From: Eretmocerus hayati
Lineage: Eukaryota; Arthropoda; Insecta; Hymenoptera; Aphelinidae
Length of the DNA: 64,000 nt
Assembly (NCBI GenBank): GCA_029851415.1
Contig: CM056742.1
Span: forward strand, 97,012,976 to 97,076,975
Direction: 5' to 3'
Shown: one piece after another, positions 1 through 10,203 of the stretch
Layout of the letters: each line of letters begins with the position of its first letter
Numbering within the stretch: the stretch's first letter is position 1
Notes under the pieces: generated by a model
Seen by the model: only the letters and a program-made list of their open reading frames with translations
What the model was told of the DNA's origin: nothing
Databases searched by the model: none
Translations under genes and position numbers: made by a program

Positions 1-1054
1 CCTTCCCTCATCCAAATAGCGTCCTAGAAAAAATTGTGTATGAACCAATTGATTCAAAACTTCAGAAGACATTCTCGTGAAAGTTCTCCACATTTCCAAA
101 ATTCCTGAAGCGGACTCAAAGAAGCACAAACCGTCTATGAGGGATTTTTTTTCATACAATTTTGTGTAAATTCTTAGAAAAAGAGCCACTGAATTTGATA
201 AAAGAGAACTGACTCATTATTGATAGAGATAGGAGATTTTCTGATCAAGATTTGGTTTTGATGAATAAGTAATCTTGGGAACATATGAAGTTATTTTCAT
301 TCTGATGAAGAATTATGAGATTTCCGATTTCAGATAGATGAGATGTTGATTCCATAAAATTGGTTTGAGGAAGCATTCGGGTCATCTCTTTCAGCAGCGT
401 ATTTCCTCATAAATCAACATAACGAATGTAGAAAAAGTTATCGGGAAGGTCAATGAGTATCCATCCCTGAGATCGGCATATGAGGGGCAAGTCGGGTGAG
501 AAATTAGCAGGATGCTTCCTCAAAGCCCTATGTGACAGTTACTAGGGTGCATCTGGGGGTTGATCTTACAACCACTGTCATATTTATGACTATGAGGAAT
601 CATGAACTGCTCTATTCCTACTGAATCACACAATTTTTTCACTCATCATTAATTTCTGATGTATTTGTACTGAATCATTATCAAAAAATATCTAAGTAGT
701 GCTTCCAGTGAACTTTGAATATCACCGCCTTCTGGTCGAACTGACGAGATACTGATTATTCCTGACCTTTGTGAATTCGTATCCGTATGTTATGCTCTAT
801 GAGCGCCAGTAACCCTCCTGTACCGTTCATACCATCAAGTTGAGCTTTTCTAGCGCTAGTCGATCATCACCCAAATATAAGTTCAGTGATTTTCCGGATC
901 TCTTTCTGCAGTCTCGTATCCGATTCATTATACGTTTATTGGACTAAAATGACAAAGACCTCATTTCATTCCACTGGAATATCTTCTCCCACCACGATCT
1001 TACGGGAACTCATCTGACGAAAACGAAAGTTTTTTTCCGATATCCCCCACCGAT
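1..1054. other. No gene seen, AT-rich intergenic DNA
   Basis: No open frame of useful length and no match to a family I recognise on either strand. It is AT-rich with short diverged direct repeats. It may be decayed repeat or host intergenic sequence. Confidence 0.5.
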
Positions 1055-1634
1055 GTGACGATAAGATCGTCACAGCGTTTTGGCCTCTTGAAAAGTGATT
1101 CTCTCATCAGGCCTCGGGCAGCAGCCTCAAAGCCAAGTATTCACGAAGAATACTTCTCTTTTTTGTCGAGGTGCTGCTGCCCGAGGCGACGACGACGATG
1201 CCCGAGGCAACCGGGCGCCGCGGATGCAGTTATGCCTGCTGACCGGCAACTGCGCCCGCACCAACGTCCACCGCAGTCATCAGCCTCATAGGAGACTGAT
1301 GGACCACAACCATTGCTGCAGATGACAGATGATGCCCAGGGCGATTTACCCTGGGCATACACAATGAATTCATCCGCGGAACGCGCACCTGAGGCCCGTG
1401 ACCCTTCGCGATCCCGCATACGAGGCTTGAGCTCACTCCCAGCCGTATTATCCAGCCGACAGCCGGATGATCGCCGTAGAGATAGGCCAAGGCCTCGCTT
1501 ACCCGGGTAAGCGAGTGCCAGTGCATACACGATGCACCCGGACGCGAAGATACCGGGCACCTGAGCAACCCGCGTGGCACCCTGGTAAGGGTGACACCCC
1601 CGCGCACATACCTACCTAGGTAGGTATATGTATA
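1055..1634. repeat. Hairpin-dense segment with many short perfect inverted repeats
   Basis: A GC-rich stretch containing at least seven short inverted repeats: 1055-1062/1066-1073; 1112-1125/1173-1186, enclosing 1135-1142/1148-1155; 1332-1341/1349-1358; 1494-1504/1505-1515 (perfect, no loop); 1521-1526/1532-1537; a CACCCT/AGGGTG pair near 1578-1593; and 1608-1617/1618-1627 (perfect, no loop). Overlapping open frames here look like chance products of the composition. It abuts the TIR of the next element. Function unknown; it could be a terminal region of a foldback element or of the element carrying the capsid-like genes. Confidence 0.6.
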
Positions 1635-1806
1635 TGTTACGTGCAAAGTCCGAAATTGTGCACTCCGGGGAGTGCACAACGGTGGTTTGTGCAAAGCCCG
1701 GTGGATCGGACTTTGCACAACGCGATTTGTGCAAAGCCCGATATGCTGAGTTTTACACAGAGGATCAGTGTGTATTCTGCGATGTATAGAGGTGAGTCGG
1801 GAAATT
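1635..1806 (+). repeat. Left terminal inverted repeat of Ginger-like element
   Basis: Reverse complement of 2592-2763. It contains three GTGCAAAG/CTTTGCAC motifs and a 20 bp palindrome near 1661-1680. A GAG|GTGAGT match to a 5' splice site lies near 1790, pointing inwards. Confidence 0.8.
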
Positions 1807-1890
1807 GCTAATAATAATAATTCAAATCATGTTTACAGCAGTCAGTCTCGCGAGGCCAATCACATCGACACTTATTTGAGTTACAGAATT

Positions 1891-2295
1891 ATGGATCCAA
1901 ATAGCGCTGATTCGTTTCGGGATGATTTCAATTCTAAACTCAACTCAATCATATTGAGGGATAATAAAAGTTTGATTAAGAGTGCAGTGGACTATCAAAA
2001 TCTTATCGCAAGTGTTCTAGCTGCAAAAAATAAAAAGAATAAATCGTCGCTCGACTACAGGAGACTGACACGATACGATGTATTGACTGTTGGCGATACA
2101 TCACGATTGATCATGCCAATGAAAGCAAGTGACGAAAGTGACGTAAAATACTACGTGCAAAATTCAGAAATTTTTGATATTCTGATAAAAATCCACGTTG
2201 AAACGGGACATGAAGGATTCCACAAGATTAATAACCCCGTGAAAGCCAAATATGCTAATATAACTAGGGAAGCAATTTTTTACCGAGCGTTATAA
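1891..2295 (+). CDS. Truncated KRBA2/SCAND3-like integrase (N-terminal part)
   Basis: Encodes 134 residues from the ATG at 1891. It resembles the region just before and including the zinc-binding N-terminal domain of the integrase-like proteins annotated in insects as KRAB-A domain-containing protein 2-like. The recognisable stretches are SLDYRRLTRYDVLTVGD, KYYVQNSEIFDIL and HVETGHEGFHK (the H-x3-H half of the HHCC zinc finger), followed by KYANITREAI. The frame ends at TAA right after this, so the CC half of the finger and the whole D,D-35-E catalytic core are missing. The open frame extends upstream to 1768 without an ATG. A TTTACAG acceptor-like site near 1840 could join an exon in the TIR. 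It may be a dead fragment or a DNA-binding-only product. Confidence 0.6.
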   Translation: MDPNSADSFRDDFNSKLNSIILRDNKSLIKSAVDYQNLIASVLAAKNKKNKSSLDYRRLTRYDVLTVGDTSRLIMPMKASDESDVKYYVQNSEIFDILIKIHVETGHEGFHKINNPVKAKYANITREAIFYRAL

Positions 2296-2591
2296 GTATT
2301 TTATCTCCAAAATATCTCGCTATATTCAATAATTATTCTCGTGTGAATTGACGATCGATGATTTTCGCAGAGACTATTGTAATTTTTATCTTGTAAGAAA
2401 AAATTGTCTTTCATTGTTTAATTCTCATGACGCGTTTCTCATATTAAACGTATTCACAATAAATTATTCTCAGCATTATTCATTTTGATTTTGAGGGCAC
2501 CGTTGGCATACTATATCGAGTACAATTTGCTCGAGTATTAGTAAACATTGGAAGAAGAATCGACTCTTCATGTCACTTATTGTGTGTTGGA

Positions 2592-2763
2592 AATTTCCCG
2601 ACTCACCTCTATACATCGCAGAATACACACTGATCCTCTGTGTAAAACTCAGCATATCGGGCTTTGCACAACGCGAATTGTGCAGAGTCCGATCCACCGG
2701 GCTTTGCACAAACCACCGTTGTGCACTCCCCGGAGTGCACAATTTCGGACTTTGCACGTAACA
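2592..2763 (-). repeat. Right terminal inverted repeat of Ginger-like element
   Basis: Partner of 1635-1806 with a handful of substitutions, clustered in the internal palindromic motif. Its outer end marks a sudden change into capsid-like coding sequence. Confidence 0.8.
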
Positions 2764-2764
2764 C

Positions 2765-3253
2765 ATGTATATATTGGCATACAGAGAACCCGGCCGGCTA
2801 GAGGATGTTTGGTGGCAACAACCGGTGCTCGCGGACCCCCCCAAAAAGATGAAAAATAAGGATGCGAGTCAATTCGATCACTGTGATATCAAAAATATCA
2901 AACTATTCCTGATTTCCCAGTATTATCCCTGCGAGAATATCAACTTGGACATAAGCTCAAACCAGTACGCTTCACTCTACGATATGTATCAAAATTTCCA
3001 AAACGTATATTACGACAAATATGATGATTCTGAGCCATTGTTGAATGGGAGAAAGTTTATAGATAAATTGCCACTGATTGTCATAGATTGCTCAAAACAT
3101 ATAGAGTCTCCGAAGAATGCCTCAGTAGATGTGAGATTGGAAGTTGAAGCAGAAGATCATTTCCCCGGAAATACGACAGCATACTGCCTAATTATACGTG
3201 ATCGAATTGTCGAGTATAACCCTATGAGTGGGGATGTCCGCAAAGTCGCGTGA
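2765..3253 (+). pseudogene. Capsid-like protein remnant (Polinton/insect-virus-like), 5' truncated
   Basis: About 150 residues belong to a protein family I recall as repeated in insect genomes. Its C-terminal half has an N-A-S-x-F-D-H-C type motif, a SQYYP motif, an LIVIDCSK motif and an ending like DRIVEYNPMSGDVRK. I link this family, by memory only, to major-capsid-like proteins of Polinton or related insect virus-like elements. The N-terminal portion is absent because the frame begins at the border of the Ginger-like element (2763). No intact start is visible. The frame is open to TGA at 3253. It is followed 76 bp later by a small gene that usually accompanies it, so this looks like part of one decayed element. 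Confidence 0.5.
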
Positions 3254-3328
3254 AGTCTTCACTCGCCAGTACAGTTAACTCCACATACAAACCATAGTTG
3301 AGTCAATCAGATTTCATTTGCGCCCAAC

Positions 3329-3793
3329 ATGGCGTATGTAGTGAACCTGCAAGGTTTCAAACAGGTTGCCAACGACTACCTGTTGAAAGAGTTGACCATA
3401 TCTGCTTTTAGAGACAATTCGAAACCATTAGTCTTCCTTTTCAAGGAATCATTTCCACTAAAGAGACTATCTCAAAAATATGTCCAACAAAATCTATAGC
3501 TTGAACATCAGCATCATGGGATCCCATGGTATTCAGACAATATTCCATTCACTGAGATTCGAGATGTCCTTCGAGGGGTTCTCCAGGACGCTGACAGAGT
3601 GATTGTTAAGGGTTTAATTAATCAACAATGGTTGAGCCGTTATGGTTTCAATGTGAGAGATATCACAGAATCTGGCTACTTAGGTGTGGATACACTGTAC
3701 AATCAAAAACATGTAACGGTATGTCCACATGATTCCAAGACTCGCAAGCCAGTTTGCGCTGTTCACGATGTTGAGCTCAGAAAAGACTTCTGA
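3329..3793 (+). pseudogene. Small conserved partner protein of the capsid-like gene, one in-frame stop
   Basis: The frame from ATG 3329 to TGA 3793 spans 155 codons, interrupted by TAG at codon 57 (3497-3499). Readable landmarks are AYVVNLQGFK at the start, a central HGIPWYS, VLQDADRVIVKGL with a following W-L, and a C-x2-H...C-x2-H-like end (VCPHDSK, VCAVHDVEL). I remember this protein as a frequent neighbour of the capsid-like gene in insect genomes. Its function is not known to me; the cysteine/histidine spacing could bind zinc. Upstream is the capsid-like remnant in the same direction. The stop codon makes it a probable pseudogene unless it is read through or the base is an error. Confidence 0.5.
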
Positions 3794-5625
3794 AGAAACC
3801 CATATGTTCCTTCCATAGTTTCATATGTGGTAACAATATTTACTACCTATGAAGCTATGGAAATTGAAACTTGATGCGCTTGATTCCCGTTAACTCCTTA
3901 CGCACGTAAGATGCCATAGAGAAACAAGCACATATGAGAGTTTCCACGGAACTTTTAACTTTTGTGTTACTGCTGTGTTCCAGGAGTATTTTGAACTATT
4001 CGGAGTGCGCAGGAGTGGCATTTCATAGTATTTGGCATCATTCAATATGGACTACATTCTTTTTTGTTGGAACGCATCCTGATTTGTCAATAGCAGACCG
4101 CAGAAGATGATTTTTGGGTAGTTTACAAACGTACAAACGCGACTTTTTGAATTGATGAGGCTGTAACTAAAATACCTATGCCTCAACTACTTCGGTGGGA
4201 TGATATATCCATCTACTAATCTCATATATTGAGGAAATTTTTGATTCAGAGGTGTGCGCTGATTTGGCCATGATATTAGCTCTCATTCATCGATGTAACC
4301 GAGTTTTGTGGGAAAACTTTCTCCGGCTATTGTTTACGAAAATGATGAAATACCTTGTGCAAAACGGAGAATTAAGCAATGAGTTTTCGAAGTTGAAAAG
4401 AAGACGAATCGAATCCCGTTTGGTTTGTTACTGTGCGTTGATACGGACAAATTTTATAAAGCTTCAAAGCTCATAAAGTTATCGCGCCACTGGCTTTGAA
4501 GATGGTCATACTCAGGAGACGCGAAGCACAGGGTTGGGACGTTATACTCTTTTTTCTTCATCACAAAAAAGATATAACCGCACTGTTTTGAGTTGCAATT
4601 GTCGATCGGTTTTTCTGTGAGAAGCTGAGGAGAAATATTTGATTCCGGTTGGTAAGCTAAATAAGCCTCTAAATGTGATGGTATCGCGATTTTCTTGATT
4701 TTTACATAGTATACGGTTGAAATATGAACAAAATAACACCACAGTATATTCTAGAAATTGAAATGAGACTCATAGCTCTTGACTCGATTTTGGAAATTTT
4801 CATCGAATTTCGGAGAAATCGGTGATGAAATTCATCTTAAAGTCAAGTCAGGCAAAATATAAACCGTATCGATCGTCTATACAATGTTTTGAATCGAATC
4901 TATTCGATTGAAGTTGATTCACGAATGTTTCAAGTGTGAAATTCCGTACGTGTCATTCTGAACCAGATACCTCGGCTTGGAAGAGAGTGGCACCAATTTT
5001 TTCACATGTTCTCAAGGTCTGAGAATCACATGAAACCCATTTTAAACGTGTGGGATGAGGAAATTTTTTCTTTATTCCAGAGGGTCAATAGTTAGAAGTT
5101 CCATGGAAACCCTCATATGCGAGGCACTCTCTCTCATACACACGCAAGATACCATAAGGATATATTGTAGGGTCCTACAAGGATGCGAGCCCGCCCTCGT
5201 GTACCTTCCCTATTGGTGTATATGTGAATAACGATGGGATCCATCTCGTCGTAGCTAAGTCGAGCCCTGTTGATACTCAGGGCTGTGGGTTGGGCTAGAA
5301 TCGGGTTGGAGGGAGTTCAATGCTGAGAGGTAAGTATGTGAATTAATGAGACGATCTTCCTTGTCTTCGATATTAGAAGGTTTTTGGTGAGATGAGGAAA
5401 GCATCACAAATAATATCCCTTGGTAACGATCTAACTCTTCAACTAGAGTATATTATCATGAACACCTCTTTGAGGATCTCACAGTTGATAGCTTCAGAGT
5501 TGGGTTTGTCTTATAAGTATCAAAGAAACTGAAATCCAATTCACCGCTTGAAATAATCGATTAGCACTGGCACCCATACTTCCTTGAGATTAAATCCTAA
5601 GTTTTCCAAATATATCGTTCAAAGT
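3794..5625. other. No gene seen
   Basis: Open frames are short, and none resembles a protein I know. The sequence is AT-rich without strong internal repeats. It may hold the decayed remainder of the virus-like element or host intergenic DNA. Confidence 0.4.
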
Positions 5626-5647
5626 TAGATAGATAGATAGATAGATA
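5626..5647 (-). repeat. (TAGA)n microsatellite 3' tail of the LINE
   Basis: Five and a half TAGA units on the plus strand, that is (TATC)n at the 3' end of the minus-strand LINE. It marks the element terminus. Confidence 0.85.
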
Positions 5648-5917
5648 CGTTTATTATTCTGCCAATAGGCAAAAACCAAATAATCATCACATATGTAAAC
5701 ATATTGTCAGAGTATTTCACTACTAGATGCACACATTAAAAATACCATTTGCAAAGAAATAAGAAAAATTCTGGCTACAATATAATAAGTATAGATATTT
5801 GGTCAGCGCTTCTAGCAGTCTTAGTTTATCACAGGTATGACACGTCACTTAATAAATATAAAAAAGACAGGGTTGCACTAATGAAATATATACCTTTTTC
5901 TATCTTGCTGAGAATGC

Positions 5918-8812
5918 TCATTCCAATACATCTGGGATGATCGGGGAGCCCCGGGAGTCAAGCATGAAGAAATGAGACTTTAAAGCGAGTTTGAATGATG
6001 ATAATGAGGGTGAGCTGCGCAGAAGGGGCGGTAGAGAGTTCCAGAGCCTGGCACCACGATACTGAAAGGAGTATTCAGTGGCTTTGAGCCGGACTCTGGG
6101 GATGTTGAGATCTCTCTCATCACTCCGACTGGTGCATCTATGCTGGTACTTGGTGAACATTGCAGCCAAGTATTCGGGCTCTTTCATTCTAATTGCTTTG
6201 TAGATGAGAATGGCTGCAAAATATAGTCTACGAGAGTCCAATCGTAGCCAGCACAGACGCTCCCTGTACGGGGTGATGTGTTCGTCCCTCCTGACGCCAA
6301 AAATGTACCTCACACATGAATTATTCAGTCGTTGCAGTCGCGTCCGTTGCGTTTCGTCTGCGTCAAGATATACCACTGTGCAATAGTCCAGGTAGGGTTG
6401 GACTAGGGTCTCGACCAGTCTTCGGCGGAGAGTCTCGGTGGTACACGCCCTTATGAATCGCAGACCATACAGGGCTCTGTTGACTTTCTTTGCTACTTGG
6501 TCGATCTGCGATTCCCATTCTAATTTACTGTCAAGTGTCACACCAAGACTCACGACCGTGTCACTGAAGGGAATTGTCACCCCGCCCGGCATCCCAACAC
6601 CAGCCAGATCCATCTCTCTCAGCTCATTGACATTGCGCGCCGAGCCGAAAAAGATTGATTTGGTCTTGCCAGCATTAAGGCGCAAGCCAGAAGACTCAGC
6701 CCAGTCAGCGACTAATCGAGACGCCTCTTCGAGTTGAGCAATGCCCTCCAACACATTTTCTTTCTCAACATGTAGATAAATTTGAAGATCGTCCGCGTAA
6801 AATAGGTGTTTAACGGGCATTCCACCGAGTATGTCTGGCAGATCATTGACGTAGAGACTGAACAAAAGAGGCCCGAGAACGGAACCTTGTGGAACTCCAA
6901 GATTGGTTTTGAGCCAATCAGAATCGCCGCTGTTCTGCGATGTCACCATTTGGGACCGCCCTTCGAGATATGATTTTATCCACAAGAGCGCCGTTCTCGA
7001 GAAGCCAAGCGGGCGGAGTTTCTGCAACATTTTTGAAGGCGATATGGTGTCAAACGCTTTACTGAAATCGAACAGTAGTAGTAACGTAACCATCTTCTTG
7101 TCTTTGGCCATACGAATGTCGTCGGTCAGTTTTAGCAGAGCTGTCTGTGTGCTGTTATGTTGTCGGAATCCAGTCTGGAGGGAATCAAGCAAACCTTTCT
7201 CTTTGAGGTACTCCATGAGCTGGTCGTGAGCTATCTTCTCCAGAACCTTGGAGAGAAAGCACAACAATGCGATAGGGCGGAAATCAGAGAGAGCTGATGG
7301 TGCTGTTGTTTTCTTCAATGCAATTAGCTGCGCCTTCTTCCAAGCCTCCGGGAAGACACCTTGAGCAAACGAGGAGTTGAAAATTTTGACAATAATGTCG
7401 CTGATGGTTGGCAGAGCTTTTGCAATCACGGTTTGAGGAATCCCGTCTACCCCACGAGCTTGAGATGAGAAGTGCTTCACAGCCAATATGACATCAACCT
7501 CATTAGTGGGCTTGAAGGAGAAGCCTGTGTCATCGGCTAGAGAAACAACTTCCTCTGCTACCCGAGTGCTCTCGTGAGGCGAGATAGAGACTCCTGCAAA
7601 GTGGGCATTCAATTCATCCGGCGTAAATCCATGCAACTCTTCCTCCTTGCTCTTGGGTAAGAGGCCGAGGTTGCGCATTTCCTTCCAGATATTCTTGTTC
7701 GTATCAAGAGCGTCCGCGAGGTGATTATGAAGGAAATTATTCCGCTCTTGAGCTGCGCGCTCCTCAACCTCTTGACTCAGACGAAGAAACTCATTGAGAG
7801 ATGACGTTCGACCAGTACGCCGATAACGCCTTTTTGCCGCCCGGCATCTCGCAATGAGCAGCTTTAGCTCGGGACCAGCCCATGGAGGACTTTTGTCTTT
7901 GGGTTGTACAGTTTTCAGTGGTGCTATTGAATCGATTGCTGCACGAAGGTTTTCATTGAAACATTTTACAGCTCCCTCTAGATCAGATTCAGCGCTGTCT
8001 ATTGGTGACCAGTCCATCCGCTGTAGCACATCGTTCAACTGTCCGGGTTCGATGTCATTGTATTTCCGGAACGAGAACGGTTTTTTCACCGGTTTGGGGA
8101 CGAAGATGTCAATCGTTGCTTCGATGAGTGCATGGCCTCCAAAGCACGAGAGATGAATGTTCTGTGCGTCAGTTACAGTATCGTTGTCGTCGACCAGTAT
8201 GATGTCAATCCAAGTGTGAGAGGTGAGAGTGTGGTGAGTCGAGCCGTGCTGGACTAGCTGTAGAGATAGTTCGTCGGTTAGCCGTCTGATGGTCATCGCG
8301 TCAGTGGATGAAGTCAGCATATTTGCATTCAGGTCCCCCATGATAATTTTGTGACTGAAGTCACTTGACAAATCGCGCATAACATCAAATACGTCAGAGT
8401 CCTGACTTAACGGAACGTCAGGGGGTCGGTATATCACTCCCACGAGGATAGGTGGGGAGTTGCCCTTTTGTACGCTACAGAATAAATACTCTGATTTCAG
8501 AGGTTTACCTTTGCAAGTTGTGTCTGAACATGCCAATTTCTTGACTTTGTAATCGCTGCGTACGTAAAGAGCAACACCACCACCAACTCTATTCCGATCT
8601 TGCCTGATTACTGAAAATCCTGGGACCTGAATGAGGCTATCATCCACTTTCGCTTCCAGCCACGTCTCGGCAACACCAAAGATATGATATGAATGATCAT
8701 GAGAAATATGAAGGCGAAATTCCTCGATATGACCTGGTAGTGAGGTTATATTCAGGAATCCCGCCCTGAGATGATCACCTTGAATTCCTGAGTCCCCACC
8801 GAGCGTACCTAG
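5918..8812 (-). CDS. LINE ORF2: endonuclease and reverse transcriptase
   Basis: An open frame of 964 codons running from just after a TGA (8813-8815) to 5918. Codons before the first GTG at 8647 clearly belong to the endonuclease (FLNITSLPGHIEEF, FGVAETWLEAKVDDS), so the protein begins upstream although no ATG is present there. The APE-type endonuclease follows with GGGVALYVR, a PPILVGVIYRPP motif and MGDLNANML. The usual SDH triad region reads FGGHAL, with Asp replaced. The reverse transcriptase has FRPIALL, LQTGFRQHNSTQTALL, FDFSKAFDTI, LGVPQGSVLGPLLF, the catalytic FYADDLQIY, and LRLNAGKTKSIFF. The C-terminal region holds SCVRYIFGVRRDEHITPYRERL. No stop interrupts it. It overlaps the end of ORF1 by ~38 bp in another frame, so ORF2 is probably made by reinitiation or frameshifting. 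It may still be functional apart from the endonuclease substitution. Confidence 0.85.
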   Translation of the reverse strand, partial: LGTLGGDSGIQGDHLRAGFLNITSLPGHIEEFRLHISHDHSYHIFGVAETWLEAKVDDSLIQVPGFSVIRQDRNRVGGGVALYVRSDYKVKKLACSDTTCKGKPLKSEYLFCSVQKGNSPPILVGVIYRPPDVPLSQDSDVFDVMRDLSSDFSHKIIMGDLNANMLTSSTDAMTIRRLTDELSLQLVQHGSTHHTLTSHTWIDIILVDDNDTVTDAQNIHLSCFGGHALIEATIDIFVPKPVKKPFSFRKYNDIEPGQLNDVLQRMDWSPIDSAESDLEGAVKCFNENLRAAIDSIAPLKTVQPKDKSPPWAGPELKLLIARCRAAKRRYRRTGRTSSLNEFLRLSQEVEERAAQERNNFLHNHLADALDTNKNIWKEMRNLGLLPKSKEEELHGFTPDELNAHFAGVSISPHESTRVAEEVVSLADDTGFSFKPTNEVDVILAVKHFSSQARGVDGIPQTVIAKALPTISDIIVKIFNSSFAQGVFPEAWKKAQLIALKKTTAPSALSDFRPIALLCFLSKVLEKIAHDQLMEYLKEKGLLDSLQTGFRQHNSTQTALLKLTDDIRMAKDKKMVTLLLLFDFSKAFDTISPSKMLQKLRPLGFSRTALLWIKSYLEGRSQMVTSQNSGDSDWLKTNLGVPQGSVLGPLLFSLYVNDLPDILGGMPVKHLFYADDLQIYLHVEKENVLEGIAQLEEASRLVADWAESSGLRLNAGKTKSIFFGSARNVNELREMDLAGVGMPGGVTIPFSDTVVSLGVTLDSKLEWESQIDQVAKKVNRALYGLRFIRACTTETLRRRLVETLVQPYLDYCTVVYLDADETQRTRLQRLNNSCVRYIFGVRRDEHITPYRERLCWLRLDSRRLYFAAILIYKAIRMKEPEYLAAMFTKYQHRCTSRSDERDLNIPRVRLKATEYSFQYRGARLWNSLPPLLRSSPSLSSFKLALKSHFFMLDSRGSPIIPDVLE

Positions 8813-10203
8813 TCATTTTTGCTGAAGCTGTTGTTGTCGTGGGCTCGCCATTGGCCAAGCTAGAACTATGTCCACGCACTGTATTAGAAAGGCGATTGGA
8901 ACGACGAGAGTGCCGACCAGTATCAAATGCACACGCCGTGTGTATAATATTCAGATCAGCAGCACTAGTAAATACATGCGCTCGCTTTCCGCGGCCCTGC
9001 CTAACGAAAAATCTGCCTCCACTGTGCCAAATGTACTTGAAACCTAGTCCCCTAGCAATGGTCCGCAAGCTCTTGTAGGATTCAAATTTATCACGGGGCA
9101 GTAGTTCATTAATAAATATCTTGCGTCCTGGCACGATGGGAGCAGAATTTAGGTTAAGCAAAGAGGTTGAGATGTCGCTGGTCGTGAAGTAGCTGTGGGC
9201 AGGCGAACGCTTGGCTCGCAGCACGTCATGAACAAGACGCTCGGTGGTGAGCTGAACGACAAGTGATGATGAACTTTTGATGTGTGACGTAACTCCCGGT
9301 TCTCCCCACCGCAACACGTTCGGAGCCCGCCCTTGCGCGCCGCGACTCCAGCACACGAACCCTGGCAATATCATCCCTCTTTAGCGATGAAAGAATTGTA
9401 CCGAGCACTGCGAATGAGATATCCTCCGCCTCTTGCGGAGGTATATTTGAATCTGAATCCAGGACACCATTGATAACTATCTCGCAGCGCTCAGCAGAGT
9501 CACCGGCAGTGGCAGCAGCTGAAGCCGCGACCCGCGAGGGTCGTGAAGGTGGATGCAGAGGCGAAGAGTGCAAACGATTGTATGAGTCACTCCCAGCATC
9601 ACATTCAGAAATCGGAAAATGATTGATTCTACTATAAGATTCTAGGCTATTTCTCAACTTTGCATTCTCTTCCAAGACCATTTGGCGATCCAATTTCATC
9701 TCATCCAGCTGAGATGATTGCTTTCTCAGTAGATCCTCAAGTGCACCCACTCGCTCGAGGAGTACCCGATTATTCTCAACCACTGCTGGATTTGTGGGGG
9801 ATATTGGTACTGCTTCTGCTTGTGGGCGCTTCAGGAGGCTCTGAATGTTGTCCAACTGGTCTTGGAAGGAATTAAGTTGCTGAAAAATGAGATTAATCGT
9901 AGTCAGCGGAATTGAGACATTTTGGGTTACGAACGTCGTCGCTGGAGCTGCATCCTTGTTGTTGACATGTGAAGACTGGGACTGCACAGGAACAGAGTCA
10001 TCCAGCGCATTACTCGAATTCCTCACCTCGTTTAATGCGTCTGGCTTCGGTGGCATTGCCTGAGACGCGCCGTTGCTTGCAGATGGGCCTTTGTCCGTCG
10101 TCTCATCCGATTTGGCATTTGAAATGCCCGCCAGATGTTTCGCGTCTGCGCAGGGTGTAGTGCGCGCAGCAGACGACTTCGACGTGCGCGGACTGGGCGC
10201 CAT
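8775..10203 (-). pseudogene. LINE ORF1 with coiled coil and FP-like domain, one frameshift
   Basis: Starts at ATG 10203. The first ~110 residues are Ser/Ala/Pro-rich. A coiled coil follows (roughly residues 110-195; repeats of leucines around ALEDLLRKQSSQLDEM), then CEIVINGVLDSD and FAVLGTILSSLKRDDIARVRVLE. This frame leaves the conserved reading near 9300, where the next frame takes over with SSLVVQLTTERLVHDVLRAK, ELLPRDKFESYKSLRTIARG, FKYIWHSGGRFFVRQ and SAADLNIIHTAC, ending at TGA 8775. This C-terminal part resembles the baculovirus FP-protein domain found in ORF1 of insect LINEs, presumably an RNA/nucleic-acid binding protein of the RNP. The shift is a single break that could be real decay or a sequencing error. 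The related copy at 46 kb shows the uninterrupted order. Confidence 0.7.

Larger units (their letters stand above)
1635..2763 (+). mobile_element. Ginger-like DNA transposon, non-autonomous, 172 bp TIRs
   Basis: The two ends, 1635-1806 and 2592-2763, are inverted copies that align over 172 bp without an indel. The termini read TGTTA...TAACA, which fits the TGTNR...YNACA ends described for Ginger transposons, a group with gypsy-like integrases. The interior holds the N-terminal half of a KRBA2-like integrase. A possible short target duplication (ATGTAT at 1628-1633 and 2765-2770) is one base away from each end and lies in TA-rich sequence, so it is weak. The TIR itself holds a palindrome (GTGCACTCC...GGAGTGCAC) and several GTGCAAAG motifs. 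Confidence 0.6.

Noticed and set aside
1055..1718. Frames over the hairpin cluster and TIR
   Set aside because: They overlap in several frames and cover palindromic sequence; no protein similarity.
6204..8156. Plus-strand frames opposite ORF2
   Set aside because: They are antisense shadows of the LINE reverse transcriptase with no domains of their own.
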